Assembly (NCBI GenBank): GCA_002491225.1
Contig: DKVN01000036.1
Coordinates: 2,822 to 13,998 of the forward strand
DNA: 11,177 nucleotides
DNA from: Faecalibacterium sp. UBA7177
Lineage (GTDB): Bacteria > Bacillota > Clostridia > Oscillospirales > Ruminococcaceae
Reading direction: 5' to 3'
The notes beneath the pieces are model-generated. The model made no database searches. It saw only the letters and a program-made list of their open reading frames with translations, and was not told where the DNA came from. Positions 7,934-11,177 of the stretch are shown here, in pieces (the stretch's first letter is position 1; every line of letters starts with the position of its first letter). The translations under genes were made by a program, and so were the position numbers.

Positions 7934-7947
7934 CACAGGGAGGGCTT

Positions 7948-9510
7948 ATGCAGCAAGCGCAACGTTCGGAACACCGCCTCTGGCTGCGCCGCGCGGCGCG
8001 GCTGGCCGTTTTTTGCCTGCTGGTGCTGCTGATGGTGGCCCTGCTGGACCAGCTGCTCTGCGACAAGGGCGGCACCATCCGCGGCTTTTATGAGGAGCCC
8101 AAAAACAGCATCGATGTGCTCTTCATCGGGGGCAGCCACGCCAACGCGGCCTTCGCCCCCACCCGCATCTTCGAGCAGGAGGGCTTTACCAGCTATGTGC
8201 TCTACAGCTGGAGCCAGCCGGTCTGGACCAGCTACCACTACCTCAAGGAGGGGCTCAAAACGCAAACCCCCAAGGTGGTGGTGCTGGACGCCTTCGGCCT
8301 CACCTACGGCCACACCTACATGACCGATATCCAGATCAACGCCACCAGCGACCAGTACTCGATGCTCATCCGGCCCGGCTACAACCGGCTGCGACTGGCC
8401 CTGGCCATGAGCGCCTGCCAGACCAACCACCGGCCCTTCACCGATTATTTTTCCCTCTTCCAGTTCCACAACCGGTGGAAGGCGCTGAGCGAAAAGGACT
8501 GGCTCTGGTTTTTGCAAAACGATGCCACCACCGGCAAGGGCTACGGGCCCTTATATACCACCGAGGCCTTTCCCCCGCAGCAGATGCCGCCCGACACGGC
8601 GGAAAACGAGCTCATGGAGGAGCCCTGCGAACGATACCTCCGCCGCTTTTTTGCGCTGGCCGAGCAGGAGGGCTTTTCGCTGGTGGTGACGGCCCTGCCC
8701 TACGAGTGCACCGCCGAGGAGTACGGCATCTACGCCAAGGCCGCGCGGCTCTGTGCCGAAAATGGGGTGCCCTTCCTCAACTACTTCGACCCCGCCACCG
8801 CCGCCGAGGCCGGGTTTGACTGGGCCAGCCAGATGGCCGAGCACGCCCATGTCAATTACAAGGGGGCCGAGGCGATCTCGGCCCACATCGCGGCCTGGCT
8901 GGCCGGGCGGTACGCCCTGCCCGACCACCGGGCCGACCCCGCCTATGCCGATTGGCAGAGATCGGCCCAGATCGAAAACGCCGACCGCGCCCGGATGGAC
9001 CTGCGGATGACCGCCGACCTCGCCGGGATCCTGCAAAAGGCGGAGGAGAATGGATACCTCGTGGCCCTCACCGCCCGGGGAGACCTCGCCCAAAGCGGCG
9101 CGCAGACTACCGAGGGCTTTGCCGCGGTGCGCGGCGCGTTTGCCGCCGCGGGGCTGGACACCGCCGTGCTGGACACCCCCGGCGGCTGCGGGCTCTGTTT
9201 GTACGGGCCGGGCACAGGATGGCGGCAGCAGACCGCCCCGCCGGGGGCCGAAGCGCCGCTCACCGCCGAGGCCCGGCTGGCCGATCTCCTGCCCGCCGAG
9301 CCCTCGCCGGTGGGCAGCGGCCCGGACGAGGCGCACGCGCTGCTCACTGCTTCGGTCAGCAGCGCCGCGGCCGAGGTCTGGTTTGGCGGCGAGCAGGTCG
9401 CCCTTGCGCACGACGGGGTCTCGGTGGTGGTGGTGGACCCGGTCACCGGGCGGCTGGTGCAGAGCATCTGCTTTAGCGCGGCGGACGGCTACGCGCCCTA
9501 TACCGACTGA
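7948..9510 (+). CDS. Membrane-anchored SGNH hydrolase-like protein with extra C-terminal domain, MBOAT partner
   Basis: This 520-residue protein has a short basic start, one hydrophobic helix at about 17-35 (LAVFCLLVLLMVALLDQLL) and then an extracytoplasmic SGNH-like region. Block I is FIGGSHANAAF with the candidate nucleophile Ser63 followed by His64. The last SGNH block is EHAHVNYKGAEAIS, where H301 is the candidate catalytic His and the usual upstream Asp position is Glu298. Such proteins follow MBOAT genes and are thought to complete acyl transfer to envelope polymers, like AlgJ/AlgX, PatB or DltD. Residues about 345-520 form an additional region: a helix plus beta segment (MTADLAGILQKAEENGYLV) and a final strand-rich block (DGVSVVVVDPVTGRLVQSIC) that remind me of the interleukin-like EMT-inducer (ILEI) fold found at the end of some clostridial SGNH proteins; this is a weak inference. 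AGGGAGGG at 7937-7944 supports the ATG at 7948. Confidence 0.8.
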   Translation: MQQAQRSEHRLWLRRAARLAVFCLLVLLMVALLDQLLCDKGGTIRGFYEEPKNSIDVLFIGGSHANAAFAPTRIFEQEGFTSYVLYSWSQPVWTSYHYLKEGLKTQTPKVVVLDAFGLTYGHTYMTDIQINATSDQYSMLIRPGYNRLRLALAMSACQTNHRPFTDYFSLFQFHNRWKALSEKDWLWFLQNDATTGKGYGPLYTTEAFPPQQMPPDTAENELMEEPCERYLRRFFALAEQEGFSLVVTALPYECTAEEYGIYAKAARLCAENGVPFLNYFDPATAAEAGFDWASQMAEHAHVNYKGAEAISAHIAAWLAGRYALPDHRADPAYADWQRSAQIENADRARMDLRMTADLAGILQKAEENGYLVALTARGDLAQSGAQTTEGFAAVRGAFAAAGLDTAVLDTPGGCGLCLYGPGTGWRQQTAPPGAEAPLTAEARLADLLPAEPSPVGSGPDEAHALLTASVSSAAAEVWFGGEQVALAHDGVSVVVVDPVTGRLVQSICFSAADGYAPYTD

Positions 9511-9527
9511 GCGGGCGAAGGGCCCGC
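9511..9527 (+). other. Small intercistronic hairpin after the SGNH gene stop
   Basis: GCGGGC (9511-9516) and GCCCGC (9522-9527) form a 6-bp stem with the loop GAAGG, starting at the base after the TGA. No T-run follows, so it is more likely a transcript-stability or processing structure than a terminator. It could be a chance structure in GC-rich DNA. Confidence 0.4.
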
Positions 9528-9557
9528 ACAACACAGCAATACAAGATAGAGAGGACG

Positions 9558-10889
9558 ATGGGAACAATGTGGTACGATCAGGCAGTGGTCTATCAGATCT
9601 ATCCGCTGGGGCTCTGCGGGGCCCCGGCCGAAAACGACGGGGTGCTGGCGCAGCCGGGGCGCATCCTGCGCCTCAAGCCTTGGGCAGAGCAGATCAGGGC
9701 CGCCGGGGCGGACACCGTGCTGCTCAACCCGGTCTGCGAGAGCGACCGGCACGGCTACGACACCCGGGACTTTTTCAAGGTGGATGTCCGGCTCGGCACC
9801 GAAGAGGAGCTGGCCGGGGTCTGCGAGGCCTTCCACGCCGCGGGGCTGCGGGTGCTGTTTGACGGGGTATTCAACCACGTGGGCCGCGGGTTCTGGGCCT
9901 TCCAGGACGTGTTGCAAAAGCGGTGGGAGAGCCCCTATAAGGATTGGTTCTCGGTGAGCTTTGACGGCAACAACGGCTATGGCGACGGCCTCTGGTACCA
10001 GAGCTGGGAGGGCCATGAGGAGCTGGTCAAGCTCAACCTGCAAAACCCGGCGGTCACCGGGCATCTGTTTGACGCGGTGCGCCACTGGGTGGATACCTTT
10101 GGCATCGACGGGCTGCGGCTGGACGTCGCCTACTGCCTGCCGCCCGAGTTTCTGGGCCAGCTGCGCCGGTTTACCGACACCCTCAAGCCCGACTTTGTGC
10201 TGGTGGGCGAGACCTTACACGGCGATTACAACCGCTGGATGGGGGACGGCCTCTGCCACTCGGTGACCAACTACGAGTGCTACAAGGGCCTTTATTCCAG
10301 CTTCAACAGCATGAACATGTTCGAGATCGGCCACAGCCTGGCCCGGCAGTTCGGCCCCGAGCCCTGGACCCTCTATAAGGGCCGCCACCTGCTCAACTTT
10401 GCGGACAACCACGACGTGCCCCGCATTGCCAGCATCCTCAGCGACCCGCGCCATCTGCGCCCGCTCTACGGCATCCTCTTCGGCATGCCGGGCACTCCGT
10501 GTATCTACTACGGCAGCGAGTGGGGCATCGAGGGCCAAAAGGGCCAGGGGGCCGGGGCGGACGCGCCGCTGCGCCCGGCCATCGAGACCCCGCAGCAAAA
10601 CGAGCTCACTGAGTGGATCGCCGCCCTCGCCAAGGCCCACCGGGAGAGTGAAGCGCTTTGTTACGGCAGCTACCGCAATGTCCTGCTCACCAACCGGCAG
10701 ATCATCTTTGAGCGGGAGACCCCCGGCGAGCGGGTGCTGGTGGCCGTCAACGCCGAGGATGCGCCCTACACCGCCCACTTTGACGCCCGGGCGGGCCGCG
10801 CGGTCGACCTCATCACCGGCCGGCCGCACGATTTTGGCGGCGGCAGCGAGCTGCCCCCCCACTCGGCGGTCTACTGGAAGGTCGAGTGA
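9558..10889 (+). CDS. GH13 alpha-amylase family glycosidase, cytoplasmic
   Basis: This 443-residue enzyme is a glycoside hydrolase family 13 member. The start WYDQAVVYQIYPLGLCGAP is typical of the (beta/alpha)8 barrel. The four conserved GH13 regions are present: DGVFNH (102-107), GLRLDVAY with nucleophile Asp189, VGETL with acid/base Glu218, and ADNHDVPR with His285 and transition-state Asp286. A beta-rich C-terminal domain (about 365-443) ends in ELPPHSAVYWKVE. There is no signal peptide, so it should act inside the cell on maltodextrin- or glycogen-type alpha-glucans; exact specificity (maltodextrin glucosidase, cyclomaltodextrinase-like or transferase) cannot be read here. The start is uncertain: GAGAGG (9549-9554) is only three bases from the ATG at 9558 but twelve from the ATG at 9567, and the second start would give MWYDQ. 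Its neighbours are envelope-acylation genes, with no transporter or other glycan genes nearby. Confidence 0.95.
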   Translation: MGTMWYDQAVVYQIYPLGLCGAPAENDGVLAQPGRILRLKPWAEQIRAAGADTVLLNPVCESDRHGYDTRDFFKVDVRLGTEEELAGVCEAFHAAGLRVLFDGVFNHVGRGFWAFQDVLQKRWESPYKDWFSVSFDGNNGYGDGLWYQSWEGHEELVKLNLQNPAVTGHLFDAVRHWVDTFGIDGLRLDVAYCLPPEFLGQLRRFTDTLKPDFVLVGETLHGDYNRWMGDGLCHSVTNYECYKGLYSSFNSMNMFEIGHSLARQFGPEPWTLYKGRHLLNFADNHDVPRIASILSDPRHLRPLYGILFGMPGTPCIYYGSEWGIEGQKGQGAGADAPLRPAIETPQQNELTEWIAALAKAHRESEALCYGSYRNVLLTNRQIIFERETPGERVLVAVNAEDAPYTAHFDARAGRAVDLITGRPHDFGGGSELPPHSAVYWKVE

Positions 10890-10933
10890 GGCAAAAAGGA
10901 AGAGTTTTCCCGCATAGGCCGGGGCGCTGGCCG

Positions 10934-10961
10934 GGGCCTCCCGCGCCGCGCGGGTCGGCCC
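10934..10961 (+). terminator. Possible weak terminator hairpin after the GH13 gene
   Basis: CCCGCG (10940-10945) and CGCGGG (10949-10954) pair around CCG, and the stem extends with GGGCC (10934-10938) against GGCCC (10957-10961) across a small asymmetric bulge. It is followed by GTTTCC, which is a poor T-run. It begins 45 bases after the GH13 stop. A nine-base direct repeat GGCCGGGGC (10917-10925 and 10929-10937) overlaps its left side. Confidence 0.4.
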
Positions 10962-11000
10962 GTTTCCAGCCATTTCCAGCCATTTCCAGCCATTTCCAGC
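10961..11000 (+). repeat. Four tandem 10-bp repeats, CRTTTCCAGC
   Basis: Four consecutive 10-bp units lie at 10961, 10971, 10981 and 10991. The first reads CGTTTCCAGC and the other three read CATTTCCAGC exactly. Ten bases is close to one helical turn, so the copies fall on about the same face of the DNA. They lie 22 bases upstream of a TTGACA -35 box, a position where an activator or repressor could bind, but slippage expansion without function is equally possible. Confidence 0.95.
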
Positions 11001-11021
11001 CGAATTTTCACAGTTTGTTCA

Positions 11022-11050
11022 TTGACATTCCGCGCCGGATGGCGTAGCGT
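11022..11050 (+). promoter_or_regulatory. Candidate sigma-70 type promoter
   Basis: TTGACA at 11022-11027 is a perfect -35 box. After a 17-base spacer, TAGCGT at 11045-11050 matches the -10 consensus only at T1, A2 and T6. The preceding bases 11003-11021 are AT-rich, like an UP element. The expected transcript would start near 11057, inside the left arm of the strong hairpin that follows. No gene downstream is visible before the window ends. Confidence 0.45.
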
Positions 11051-11054
11051 AGAT

Positions 11055-11100
11055 GGGGCGGGGTGCGGCCAGCGGCCGCGCCCCGCCCCTTGCCTCTTTT
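11055..11100 (+). terminator. Strong GC-rich hairpin followed by a T-rich tail
   Basis: The arms 11055-11070 and 11074-11089 pair over 16 positions (15 Watson-Crick pairs and one G-T wobble at 11064/11080) around the three-base loop AGC. The tail TTGCCTCTTTT follows. It is the most convincing intrinsic terminator in the window for the + strand, 166 bases after the GH13 stop. The T-run is interrupted, so efficiency is uncertain. The reverse strand lacks a T-run on its side, so it is not clearly bidirectional. Confidence 0.7.
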
Positions 11101-11130
11101 CAGACCGCACAGACCCAGCGAACGACATGG

Positions 11131-11177
11131 GGACGGTGCTTCTGTCCGCAGCGAAGCGAAAGACAGAAGAACCGTCC
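11131..11177. repeat. REP-like palindrome, cut by the right window edge
   Basis: GGACGGTGCTTCTGTC (11131-11146) and GACAGAAGAACCGTCC (11162-11177) are reverse complements at 15 of 16 positions, separated by a 15-base spacer containing GCGAA twice in tandem. The left arm is preceded by GG, and the right arm is cut exactly at the window end, where CC may follow. The core GGGGACGGT..TTCTGTC resembles, from memory, the palindromic repeats linked to REP-associated Y1 (IS200-like) transposases in clostridial genomes. No transposase gene is in the window. Confidence 0.65.

Larger units (their letters stand above)
10890..11177. other. Right-end non-coding region
   Basis: This 288-base region has no credible gene. 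It holds, in order, a GC-rich hairpin, four 10-bp repeats, an AT-rich patch with a candidate promoter, a strong terminator-like hairpin, and the first arm pair of a REP-like palindrome. It separates the GH13 gene from whatever lies beyond the window. Confidence 0.8.

Noticed and set aside
7511..8032. Open frame on the + strand crossing the gap between the MBOAT and SGNH genes
   Set aside because: It is a shadow in another frame of two well-supported genes, with Arg/Gly-rich composition and no recognisable family.
10961..11000. The 10-bp repeats as a CRISPR array
   Set aside because: The units are contiguous and too short, with no unique spacers and no cas genes in the window.
10871..11128. 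An antisense 85-residue frame across the right-end repeats
   Set aside because: Its coding look comes from translating the 10-bp repeats and GC-rich hairpin; it has no family pattern and overlaps the terminator structure.

Overview
The window is a GC-rich (by eye roughly two thirds G+C or more) bacterial segment. All recognisable genes are on the + strand with strong AGGAGG-type ribosome binding sites. The protein families (a clostridial-type YgiQ, a short two-part methionine synthase with a short MetF, a small DUF3006-like protein beside a ComEC-type metallo-beta-lactamase, an MBOAT/SGNH pair, and a GH13 of the 'QIYPLG.CGAP' type) suggest a GC-rich Clostridia gut bacterium of the Oscillospirales/Ruminococcaceae kind. 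This is inference from gene content; no marker gene in the window settles the species.

Layout. 1-1503: the 3' part of a YgiQ-family radical SAM gene, cut by the left edge. 1500-2540: a membrane-anchored ComEC-type metallo-beta-lactamase, overlapping the previous gene by ATGA. 2611-2916: a small DUF3006-like protein whose frame runs without a stop into metF. 2917-3828: metF. 3825-6296: cobalamin-dependent methionine synthase (metH), overlapping metF by ATGA and lacking the C-terminal reactivation domain. 6405-7874: an MBOAT membrane O-acyltransferase. 7948-9510: its probable partner, a membrane-anchored SGNH-type protein with an extra C-terminal region. 9558-10889: a cytoplasmic GH13 alpha-amylase-family enzyme. 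10890-11177: non-coding, with four 10-bp tandem repeats, a candidate promoter, a very strong GC hairpin/terminator and the start of a REP-like palindrome cut by the right edge.

How the genes work together. metF and metH form a clear methyl-transfer unit: MetF makes 5-methyl-THF and MetH passes the methyl group to homocysteine. MBOAT plus SGNH protein looks like an envelope-polymer acylation pair analogous to AlgI/AlgJ, PatA/PatB or DltB/DltD. The metallo-beta-lactamase and DUF3006-like genes form a second recurrent pair. The tight spacing from ygiQ to metH suggests co-transcription. The later genes have 108, 73 and 47 nt gaps and could be in the same or separate transcripts.

Most of the window is ordinary housekeeping and envelope metabolism, and I see no convincing new defence or mobile system. 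The items most worth a second look are the missing stop between the DUF3006-like gene and metF, the C-terminal extension and altered acid residue of the SGNH protein, the hairpin just ahead of that gene's ribosome binding site, and the repeat/promoter/terminator/palindrome cluster at the right end.
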